9,301 bases of DNA from the NCBI GenBank assembly GCA_035442025.1, contig DAORPQ010000095.1:1-9301 (forward strand). Direction: 5' to 3'. Shown piece by piece: positions 1 through 5,237 of this stretch. Within the stretch, counting starts at the first letter, position 1. The number at the start of each line of letters is the position of its first letter. This DNA comes from Competibacter_A sp003527885 (GTDB lineage: Bacteria; Pseudomonadota; Gammaproteobacteria; Competibacterales; Competibacteraceae). Under the pieces are notes generated by a model, which was not told the origin of the DNA, ran no database searches, and was given only the letters and a program-made list of their open reading frames with translations. A program made the position numbers and the translations under genes.

Positions 1-190
1 GCGTGCCGAACTGGCTGGAACGGCGGCTGCGCACTTCGACGAACACCAGTTGACCACCATCGCGCAGGATCAAATCCAGTTCGCCGACGCGGCAGCGGAA
101 ATTGCGTGTCACCAAGGTCAGCCCGCGCGCTTCCAGATAGCGCAGCGCAAAATCCTCGGCGGCGGTTCCTTGCGCGATGCGGCTGATCAC
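1..190 (-). CDS. yraN: YraN family protein (UPF0102), 5' part, cut by window edge
   Basis: This is the N-terminal 63 codons of a minus-strand gene that runs off the left edge. The translation begins with a GTG codon (188-190) as (M)ISRIAQGTAAEDFALRYL, followed by RNFRCRVGELDLILRD and LVFVEVRSRRS. The GELDLI...FVEVR pattern is the hallmark of the YraN/UPF0102 family, a small protein of about 120 residues with a restriction-endonuclease-like fold. The D and ExR residues match the predicted nuclease-like core. Its cellular role is not settled, and a nuclease function is only inferred from the fold. The GTG start is supported by a GGAG ribosome site (minus strand, 201-198) seven bases upstream, and I see no better start before it. 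It diverges from rsmI with 54 bases between them, the yraN/rsmI association typical of gammaproteobacteria. Confidence 0.88.
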   Translation of the reverse strand, partial: MISRIAQGTAAEDFALRYLEARGLTLVTRNFRCRVGELDLILRDGGQLVFVEVRSRRSSQFGT

Positions 191-244
191 GGATGGTCTC
201 CGTTCGGAATTCCTAAAAACTGACGCATTGTAAAGGCTTGAACG
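191..244. other. Divergent yraN/rsmI intergenic spacer
   Basis: This 54-base spacer separates two divergent start codons, so any dedicated promoters for yraN and rsmI must lie in it or reach into the genes. It contains the yraN ribosome site (198-201 on the complement) and a modest rsmI site, AAAGG at 232-236, eight bases before the ATG. On the minus strand TTTACA resembles a -35 box, but no good -10 sits at a suitable distance, so I call no promoter here. Confidence 0.5.
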
Positions 245-1108
245 ATGACCGTCGAATCCGGCGCGCTTTACGTGGTGGCGACTCCCATCGGTAATCTGGA
301 AGATATCACCCTTCGGGCGCTGCGAACCCTGCGCGAAGTGGACTACATCGCCGCCGAAGATACCCGCCATACCGGCCAACTGTTACGGCATTTCGAGATC
401 GATAAGCCGCTGTTATCGCTGCACGAACACAACGAACGCAACCGCTTGGAGCAGGTGGCGGCGCTGCTGGAACAGGGTGAAAACATCGCGCTGGTGTCCG
501 ATGCCGGCACGCCGTTGATCAGCGACCCCGGTTTTCCGTTGGTGCGCGAACTGCGCCGCCGTAACTTGCCGGTGATTCCCGTGCCGGGGCCGAGCAGCCT
601 GCTGGCGGCGTTGTCGGTCGCCGGGTTGCCGACCGACCGCTTTGTCTTCGAGGGCTTTCTCCCGGCCAAAAGCGCTGCCCGGCGCGAGCGGTTGCGGGCG
701 CTGGCGAGAGAGGAGCGTACCCTGATCTTTTTCGAGTCCAGCCACCGGATTGCCGGAGCGCTGCTCGATCTGGCGACGGAAATGGGCGGAGAGCGTCCGG
801 CCGTGATCGCCCGTGAGCTGACCAAACGGTTCGAGGAAATACAAGGCGCGCCACTGGCCGAATTGCTGCCGTGGCTCCGGCTTGATCCTAACCGGAGCAA
901 GGGCGAATTTGTGATAGTGGTGCAGGGCGCGCCAACCCCCACCGAGGCCGACACCCCGGACAATCGCCGGTTGTTGGCGGCCTTGCTCTCAGAACTTCCG
1001 GCAAGCCGCGCCGTGGTGGTGGCGGCCCGACTGACCGGCTTGCGCAAGCAATCGCTGTACGGTCTCGCGCTGGCGCTAGGCAACGGACAAACCTCTGAAA
1101 AGTCTTGA
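245..1108 (+). CDS. rsmI: 16S rRNA (cytidine1402-2'-O)-methyltransferase RsmI
   Basis: RsmI uses S-adenosylmethionine to methylate the 2'-O of C1402 in the 16S rRNA decoding centre, acting on the small subunit in the cytoplasm. At 287 residues it matches the family length (about 286 in E. coli). The tetrapyrrole-methylase-type SAM fold shows in order: LYVVATPIGNL at residues 8-18, AEDTR 37-41, SDAGTPLISDPG 85-96, the glycine/proline loop PVPGPSS from 112, FFESSHR 162-168, RELTKRFEE 190-198 and GEFVIVV 220-226. The C-terminal tail (about 235-287) is the variable helical part. The ATG start is preceded by AAAGG at good spacing and puts the YVVATPIGNL strand at its usual place near the N-terminus. 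It lies just ahead of rnpB. Its functional partner RsmH, which adds the N4-methyl to the same nucleotide, is encoded about 1.1 kb downstream. Confidence 0.97.
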   Translation: MTVESGALYVVATPIGNLEDITLRALRTLREVDYIAAEDTRHTGQLLRHFEIDKPLLSLHEHNERNRLEQVAALLEQGENIALVSDAGTPLISDPGFPLVRELRRRNLPVIPVPGPSSLLAALSVAGLPTDRFVFEGFLPAKSAARRERLRALAREERTLIFFESSHRIAGALLDLATEMGGERPAVIARELTKRFEEIQGAPLAELLPWLRLDPNRSKGEFVIVVQGAPTPTEADTPDNRRLLAALLSELPASRAVVVAARLTGLRKQSLYGLALALGNGQTSEKS

Positions 1109-1114
1109 TGCGGC

Positions 1115-1145
1115 TTGCCAAATCGGGCAGCGCCGTGGACACTAT
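1115..1145 (+). promoter_or_regulatory. Candidate rnpB promoter (weak match)
   Basis: TTGCCA at 1115-1120 matches four of six -35 bases. CACTAT at 1140-1145, after a 19-base spacer, is a poor -10 match. A start about seven bases downstream would fall at about 1152, very close to the 5' end of the P1 helix at 1150. Position is therefore the main argument. In E. coli, rnpB is transcribed from a promoter lying immediately at the mature 5' end. The spacer is longer than ideal and the call is tentative. Confidence 0.35.
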
Positions 1146-1148
1146 GGG

Positions 1149-1500
1149 CGGGAACCGGCCGGGCGGTCGCCGTATCGCGTTGCGGTATGGAGGAAAGTCC
1201 GGGCTCCACAGGACAGAGCGCCAGGTAACGCCTGGGCGGCGCGAGCCGACGGAAAGTGCCACAGAAAATACACCGCCCACGTTCGCGAGAACCGGCAAGG
1301 GTGAAAAGGTGCGGTAAGAGCGCACCGCGCGGCTGGCAACAGGCGTGGCAGGGCAAACCCCGCTCGGAGCAAGACCAAATAGGGGAGCGTTATCGCGTGG
1401 TCCGCGCGGCTTCCGGGTAGGTCGCTACAGGCGTCTGGCGACAGGCGTCGCAGAGGAATGACCGTCCGCGACAGAACCCGGCTTACAGGCCGGTTCCCTT
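1149..1500 (+). ncRNA. rnpB: RNase P RNA component (M1 RNA, bacterial type A)
   Basis: This is the catalytic RNA of ribonuclease P, which cleaves 5' leaders from tRNA precursors together with the RnpA protein. The ends are set by a perfect 11-bp P1 pairing between 1150-1160 (GGGAACCGGCC) and 1488-1498 (GGCCGGTTCCC). Conserved core pieces occur in the right order. They are GAGGAAAGTCCGGGCTCC at 1190-1207, the hairpin GCCAGGTAACGCCTGGGC at 1220-1237, the hairpin GGTGCGGTAAGAGCGCACC at 1308-1326, GGAGCAAGACCAAATAGGGG at 1366-1385, and ACAGAACCCGGCTTA at 1471-1485. The GGTAGG at 1416-1421 corresponds to the L15 loop whose GGU pairs with the tRNA 3' CCA. The length of about 350 nt fits type A RNAs (377 in E. 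coli). The exact ends are inferred from the helix, and no protein-coding reading of this interval is credible. Confidence 0.97.
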
Positions 1501-1710
1501 TCCCTCCCCACGTCCTTTCGCGAAGTTCGTCGGTTCCGCGCGGCTTGACGCGCCTAAGGTATCCCTATTATTTTCCCCCCTTTTTTCGCCGTGTCAGCCC
1601 TTCGCGGAGGAGCCTGATTTAGCGGATAAAACGCGGCCCTTAATTTTATTAATTTTTTTAAAACCATGTTATATAAAAAAATTTTCCAAAGCTTATTTAA
1701 ACGATCTTCC
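1501..1710. other. AT-rich gene-free spacer between rnpB and the mra promoter
   Basis: No gene is supported here. The stretch opens with the end of a pure pyrimidine tract (1494-1509). A small GC hairpin follows, GCGCG (1538-1542) / CGCGC (1549-1553) with a six-base loop, and a second pyrimidine run (CCCCCC then TTTTTT) covers 1575-1586. From about 1641 to 1710 it becomes markedly AT-rich. That part includes an A/T inverted repeat, AATTTTTTT (1651-1659) and AAAAAAATT (1675-1683), with a 15-base loop. None of these makes a textbook intrinsic terminator for rnpB, because the GC hairpin is short and the T run is about 27 bases further on. The AT-rich part directly upstream of the -35 box could act as an UP element; that is inference. 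Confidence 0.55.
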
Positions 1711-1740
1711 TTGACAGCAGCCTGTGGACCTACCTATAGT
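1711..1740 (+). promoter_or_regulatory. Main dcw cluster promoter (Pmra-like, sigma-70)
   Basis: A perfect -35 box TTGACA (1711-1716) and a five-of-six -10 box TATAGT (1735-1740) are separated by 18 bases. The expected start is near 1747, giving a leader of about 58 bases before mraZ. A/T-rich sequence just upstream (1686-1708) may strengthen it. The position ahead of mraZ corresponds to Pmra of E. coli, which drives the first genes of the division and cell-wall cluster. The closely packed genes downstream suggest that it serves the whole run to the window end. The start site is inferred from spacing only. Confidence 0.85.
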
Positions 1741-1741
1741 T

Positions 1742-1771
1742 AGTGGCGAAAAGTGGGAGAAAGTGGGGTCC
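1742..1771 (+). promoter_or_regulatory. MraZ operator: three 10-bp direct repeats
   Basis: Three consecutive 10-base units are visible: AGTGGCGAAA (1742-1751), AGTGGGAGAA (1752-1761) and AGTGGGGTCC (1762-1771). The TGGNN cores start at 1744, 1754 and 1764, so each core is separated by five bases. This is the TGGGN-N5 arrangement known for MraZ binding sites, in which successive subunits of the ring-shaped protein contact repeats on one face of the helix. The first copy is degenerate (TGGCG). The array begins one base after the -10 box and spans the expected transcription start, so bound MraZ should block initiation. Autorepression is inferred from family knowledge. Confidence 0.85.
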
Positions 1772-1804
1772 GAGAAGAGTTCGGCGCACTGAAAGGAGCC
1801 GTCG

Positions 1805-2257
1805 TTGTTCCGAGGAATTCATCAGTTATCGCTCGATAACAAGGGCCGTCTGTCAGTGCCGACCGCTTATCGCCAGCGGTTATTGGAAACCGGCGACGGC
1901 CAAATAGTGCTGACGATCGACCGGGACCGCTGCCTCCTGCTGTATCCCCTGAATGTCTGGGAAGACATCGAACGCAAGCTGATCCAACTTTCCAGCACCA
2001 ACAAGCGCGCCCGAGCGTTGAAGCGCTTGCTGTTGGGACATGCCGAAGAATGCGGGCTAGATGCGGGCGGAAGAATTTTGCTGTCGGCTCCGTTGCGCGA
2101 ATTCGCGGGACTTGAAAAGCGGGTCGTGCTGGTGGGGCAGGGCAATAAATTTGAAATTTGGAACGAGGCCACTTGGTGCTCGTGGCGCGATTCAGCGCTG
2201 GAGGGCGAGGGTGAGGATGGCGACGCCGTGCCGGATTTGGATGCGCTGGCCTTCTGA
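1805..2257 (+). CDS. mraZ: Transcriptional regulator MraZ
   Basis: MraZ is the DNA-binding regulator that in E. coli represses its own promoter and thus the dcw operon. At 150 residues it matches the family (152 in E. coli). It holds two SpoVT/AbrB-type repeats, each with the DxxxR signature: DNKGR at residues 11-15, followed by LSVPT, and DAGGR at 86-90, followed by ILLSAPLREFAGL. CLLLYPLNVWEDIE (43-56), LLLGHA and VGQGNKFEIWNE are typical family segments. The C-terminal tail from about residue 130 is acidic. The start is a TTG, supported by AAGGAG at 1793-1798 with six bases of spacing and by the exact family N-terminus (M)FRG. No ATG or GTG gives this N-terminus. It is the first gene after the promoter and operator, and rsmH follows two bases after its stop. 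Confidence 0.96.
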   Translation: MFRGIHQLSLDNKGRLSVPTAYRQRLLETGDGQIVLTIDRDRCLLLYPLNVWEDIERKLIQLSSTNKRARALKRLLLGHAEECGLDAGGRILLSAPLREFAGLEKRVVLVGQGNKFEIWNEATWCSWRDSALEGEGEDGDAVPDLDALAF

Positions 2258-2259
2258 AC

Positions 2260-3198
2260 ATGGCGCGAACGCTGTCGCCTCACCGCCCGGTTCTGGTGGA
2301 CGAGACGCTGGATGCGCTGGCGATCCGGACGGACGGGCGTTACGTGGATGCCACCTTCGGCCGGGGCGGGCATACGGCGGCCATTTTGGCGCGGCTGGGG
2401 CCGGCCGGGTCGGTGCTGGCGCTCGACCGGGACCCGGAGGCCGAACGCTGGGCTGGCGCCGAATTTGGGACCGATGCGCGGTTTCAGTTCGTTCGAACCC
2501 GGTTCGGCCGATTGGCTCCCATTGTCGCCGAGCGTGGCTTGCTGGGCCGGATACACGGTGTCTTGCTCGATTTGGGCGTGTCTTCTCCGCAGTTGGACGA
2601 CCCGGATCGCGGTTTTAGCTTCATGCGGGATAGTGCGCTGGATATGCGCATGGATCCGAGCTGCGGCGACAGTGCGGTCGCTTGGATCAATAAAGCGGAC
2701 GAGAAGGACCTGGAACGAGCGCTCGCGGAATTTGGCGAAGAGCGGTTTCACCGGCGGATCGCCCGCGCCATCGTGGCGGCCCGCCAGCACGCCGCCATCA
2801 CCACGACCGGGCGCTTGGCGGAGGTCGTGTGCTCCGCCGTTCCAACCCGCGAGCCGGGGAAACATCCGGCCACCCGGACGTTTCAGGCGGTGCGGATCGC
2901 GGTCAACGAGGAATTGAGCGAGTTGCGGGCGGTGTTGCCGCAGGCGGTTCAGGCGTTGGCGCCCGGAGGACGACTGGCGGTGATCAGCTTTCATTCATTG
3001 GAAGACCGGATAGCCAAGCGCTTCCTGCGAGAGCAGGCGCGGGGCCGGGAGCTGCCGCTGGATTTGCCGGTGGCGGGACCGCCGGAAGGGGTGACCCTGC
3101 GCCGGGTCGGTCGGACCATCCGGCCCGCGGCGCAAGAAGTCGCGCGCAACCCGCGCGCCCGGAGCGCGGTATTGCGCGTGGCGGAACGGCTCGGATGA
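2260..3198 (+). CDS. rsmH: 16S rRNA (cytosine1402-N4)-methyltransferase RsmH (MraW)
   Basis: RsmH transfers a methyl group from S-adenosylmethionine to N4 of C1402 in 16S rRNA, fine-tuning the ribosomal P site. The 312-residue length is normal (313 in E. coli). Motifs in order: HRPVLVDE 8-15 at the N-terminus, the SAM-binding DATFGRGGHT 30-39, ALDRDP 54-59, LLDLGVSSPQLDD from 102, LDMRMD 127-132, HPATRTFQAVRIAVNEEL 202-219 and the ISFHSLEDR signature 242-250. The Rossmann domain is interrupted by a helical insertion at about 117-220, as in known structures. The ATG lies two bases after the mraZ stop with no clear Shine-Dalgarno sequence, so translation is probably coupled to mraZ. The last four bases (ATGA) overlap the ftsL start. 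Its substrate nucleotide is shared with RsmI, encoded upstream in this window. Confidence 0.98.
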   Translation: MARTLSPHRPVLVDETLDALAIRTDGRYVDATFGRGGHTAAILARLGPAGSVLALDRDPEAERWAGAEFGTDARFQFVRTRFGRLAPIVAERGLLGRIHGVLLDLGVSSPQLDDPDRGFSFMRDSALDMRMDPSCGDSAVAWINKADEKDLERALAEFGEERFHRRIARAIVAARQHAAITTTGRLAEVVCSAVPTREPGKHPATRTFQAVRIAVNEELSELRAVLPQAVQALAPGGRLAVISFHSLEDRIAKRFLREQARGRELPLDLPVAGPPEGVTLRRVGRTIRPAAQEVARNPRARSAVLRVAERLG

Positions 3199-3470
3199 AG
3201 GGCCCGTTACTGGTGGTCACCCTGTTGGCCGGCGCCGTTTTGGGGTCGGGGGTCGGGGTGGTTTACACGCGCCACCTCAACCGGCAATTTTTTATACAGT
3301 TGCAGAAATTACAAGCGGAACGGGACAACCTTGATGTGGAATGGGAAGCGTTACAGCTGGAACAGAGCACCCTGCTCATGGACGCCGCCATCGAGGACAA
3401 GGCGCGCCGCCGCCTGAATATGCTGATCCCGGACCCCGCCGACGTTCTCTACATCAAGCCCCATGACTAA
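3195..3470 (+). CDS. ftsL: Cell division protein FtsL
   Basis: FtsL is a bitopic inner-membrane protein that forms a complex with FtsB and FtsQ and helps activate the FtsW-FtsI septal peptidoglycan synthase. This copy has 91 residues. A very short cytoplasmic N-terminus (MKGP) leads into a membrane segment at about 5-24 (LLVVTLLAGAVLGSGVGVVY). A periplasmic helix follows at about 33-75 with leucines spaced as in a coiled coil (LQKLQAERDNLDVEWEALQLEQ), then the usual ending around ARRRLNM and DVLYIKP. E. coli FtsL has 121 residues with a longer cytoplasmic tail; lengths near 90-100 are common in other gammaproteobacteria. The ATG overlaps the rsmH stop in an ATGA junction, and the last eight bases overlap ftsI. 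Sequence conservation is low in this family, so the call rests on topology and position between rsmH and ftsI. Confidence 0.93.
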   Translation: MKGPLLVVTLLAGAVLGSGVGVVYTRHLNRQFFIQLQKLQAERDNLDVEWEALQLEQSTLLMDAAIEDKARRRLNMLIPDPADVLYIKPHD

Positions 3471-5229
3471 ATTTCCGCTTACGGCGTTTTGGAAAAGGCC
3501 GCTACGGATGACGCGTGCGCAGCTGCCGCTGGCGGCGCGCCACCGCTTGGTGGTGGGGCTGTTGCTGGCGGGGGCCGGCGGCATGATCGCGCGCGCCGCC
3601 TACCTGCAACTGGTGCATAACGACTTTTTGCAAGAGCAGGGCCGGGAGCGCTTTTTGCGCGTGGTCGAGGTGCCGGCCCACCGCGGCATGATCCTGGACC
3701 GCAGCGGCGAACCGCTGGCGGTCAGCTCGCCGGTCGATTCGGTCTGGGCGCAGCCGCAACAATTGCTGCAACAGCGTGAGCGTTGGCCGGCGCTGGCCCG
3801 TTTGCTCGGGTTGCCGGCGGGGGAATTGGAGCAGAAGCTGGCGGAAAACGAAGACCGCCAGTTCCTGTATTTGCGCCGGCATTTGGCGCCGGGTCTGGCC
3901 CAGCAGATTCTGGCGCTCAAGATTCCCGGCGTGTACTCGAAGCGCGAATATCGGCGCTATTACCCCGACGCCGAGGTCACCTCCCACTTGCTGGGCTTCA
4001 CCGACGTCGACGACGCCGGCCAGGAGGGGTTGGAAAAAACCCTTGATGCGCGGCTGCGCGGCATCCCTGGCAGCAAGCGAGTGATCCAGGATCGGATGGG
4101 CCAGGTCGTGGAAGACGTGGAGAATATCCGCGCCCCGCAGCCCGGCAAGCCGGTGGTGCTCAGCATCGACCGGCGGTTGCAATATCTGGCGTATCGCGCG
4201 CTCAAGACCGCGGTCATGGAAAACCGGGCCAGCGCCGGTTCGGCGGTGATCGCGGACGTGCGGACCGGCGAGATCCTGGCGATGGTCGACCAACCGGCGA
4301 CCAACCCCAACAACCGGCGCTCGCTGCGCGGTGAATTGCTCCGCAACCGGGCGATCACCGACGTTTACGAACCGGGTTCGACGTTGAAGCCTTTCACGGT
4401 CGCTTTGGGGCTGGAGAGCGGCAAATGGGGGCCCCACACCTTGATCAACACCGCGCCGGGGACTCTCAAGGTAGGCCGTTACCTGGTGCGCGACACGCAC
4501 AACTACAAGACCATCGACGTCACGCGCGTCATCAGCAAATCCAGTAATGTCGGCACCAGCATCATCGCGTTGTCGATGCCGGCGGAGCGCTTGTGGCAGC
4601 TGTACAAGAACATCGGTTTCGGGGTTCAAAGCGGCATCGGGCTGATCGGCGAGCAGCCGGGCGTGCTGCATCATTTCAATCGGTGGAGCGACATCGGTCT
4701 GGCCAATCATTCGTTCGGGTACGGGCTTTCCGTCAACATGGTGCAACTGGCCCAGGCCTACATCGTCTTGGCGGCGGACGGCGTCCGGCGGCCGCTGACC
4801 ATCTTGAAGCGCGAGCGACCGCCCGATCCGTCCGAAGAGCGGCGGCTGTTGTCGGCCCGCGCGGTGCGGCAGGTGCGGGCGATGCTAGAGGAGGCGGTGA
4901 GTAAGGAGGGGACCGGTCTCAAAGCCTCGGTCCCCGGCTATCAGGTGGCCGGCAAGACCGGCACCGTCCATAAGATCGTCAACGGTCGTTACGCCGGCGA
5001 CCGCTATTTTTCGCTGTTCGCCGGTATGGTGCCGGCCAGCGCTCCCCGTCTGGTGATGGCCATCATCATCGACGAACCCAAAAGCGGGGCTTATTACGGC
5101 GGCACGGTGGCGGCGCCGGTGTTTGGCAAGACCATGGGCGGTGTGTTGCGGATCATGAACATCACGCCGGACGACATGCCGTCCATGAAGATCGCCGGAA
5201 CGGTTCCGGCGGTCAGCGCGGCGCCGTGA
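3463..5229 (+). CDS. ftsI: Septal peptidoglycan transpeptidase FtsI (PBP3)
   Basis: FtsI is the class B penicillin-binding protein that cross-links septal peptidoglycan in partnership with FtsW. The 588-residue protein matches E. coli PBP3 (588). A basic N-terminus (about 1-27) precedes one membrane anchor at about 28-50. The pedestal/dimerisation domain begins at RGMILDRSGEPLAVSSP (74-90) and runs to about 215. The transpeptidase domain carries all three active-site motifs: STLK with nucleophile S306 and K309, SSN at 360-362, and KTG at 498-500. These spacings are nearly identical to E. coli (S307, SSN, KTG at 494). The ATG at 3463 lies eight bases inside ftsL and has no strong ribosome site, pointing to coupled translation. 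A second in-frame ATG at 3508 would remove 15 residues before the anchor and is less likely. The C-terminus (VPAVSAAP) is a typical unstructured tail. Confidence 0.98.
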   Translation: MTKFPLTAFWKRPLRMTRAQLPLAARHRLVVGLLLAGAGGMIARAAYLQLVHNDFLQEQGRERFLRVVEVPAHRGMILDRSGEPLAVSSPVDSVWAQPQQLLQQRERWPALARLLGLPAGELEQKLAENEDRQFLYLRRHLAPGLAQQILALKIPGVYSKREYRRYYPDAEVTSHLLGFTDVDDAGQEGLEKTLDARLRGIPGSKRVIQDRMGQVVEDVENIRAPQPGKPVVLSIDRRLQYLAYRALKTAVMENRASAGSAVIADVRTGEILAMVDQPATNPNNRRSLRGELLRNRAITDVYEPGSTLKPFTVALGLESGKWGPHTLINTAPGTLKVGRYLVRDTHNYKTIDVTRVISKSSNVGTSIIALSMPAERLWQLYKNIGFGVQSGIGLIGEQPGVLHHFNRWSDIGLANHSFGYGLSVNMVQLAQAYIVLAADGVRRPLTILKRERPPDPSEERRLLSARAVRQVRAMLEEAVSKEGTGLKASVPGYQVAGKTGTVHKIVNGRYAGDRYFSLFAGMVPASAPRLVMAIIIDEPKSGAYYGGTVAAPVFGKTMGGVLRIMNITPDDMPSMKIAGTVPAVSAAP

Positions 5230-5231
5230 GG
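5228..5231 (+). promoter_or_regulatory. Ribosome binding site deciding the murE start
   Basis: The bases GAGG at 5228-5231 (within TGAGG at 5227-5231, overlapping the ftsI stop codon) sit six bases before the ATG at 5238. The alternative GTG at 5226-5228 lies upstream of, and overlaps, this site and has no purine-rich site of its own at a suitable distance. This favours the ATG at 5238 as the murE start. Confidence 0.65.
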
Positions 5232-5237
5232 CCCACC

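Noticed and set aside
1105..1378. Reading frames on both strands across 1105-1378
   Set aside because: They lie over the RNase P RNA, whose conserved core and P1 helix explain the sequence; the translations resemble no protein I recognise.
1538..1586. GC hairpin plus downstream C/T run as an intrinsic terminator for rnpB
   Set aside because: The stem has only five pairs and the T run begins about 27 bases after it, too far for a standard intrinsic terminator.
1722..1732. CTGTGGACCTA as a possible DnaA box between the -35 and -10 boxes
   Set aside because: Only the TGTGGA part fits the reverse complement of TTATCCACA; the remaining bases do not match, so one partial site is not convincing.
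1666..1743. Short plus-strand reading frame of 25 codons starting at ATG 1666 (MLYKKIFQSLFKRSS...)
   Set aside because: No ribosome site, it overlaps the promoter including the -35 and -10 boxes, and its composition simply reflects the AT-rich spacer.
3502..4746. Long minus-strand open frame of 414 codons opposite ftsI
   Set aside because: It is an antisense shadow of a GC-rich gene: rich in Arg, Gln, His and Asp, with no recognisable domain, and the sense strand encodes a complete FtsI with all motifs.
5226..5237. GTG at 5226 as the murE start
   Set aside because: It would add only four residues, lacks its own ribosome site, and the ATG at 5238 has TGAGG six bases upstream.
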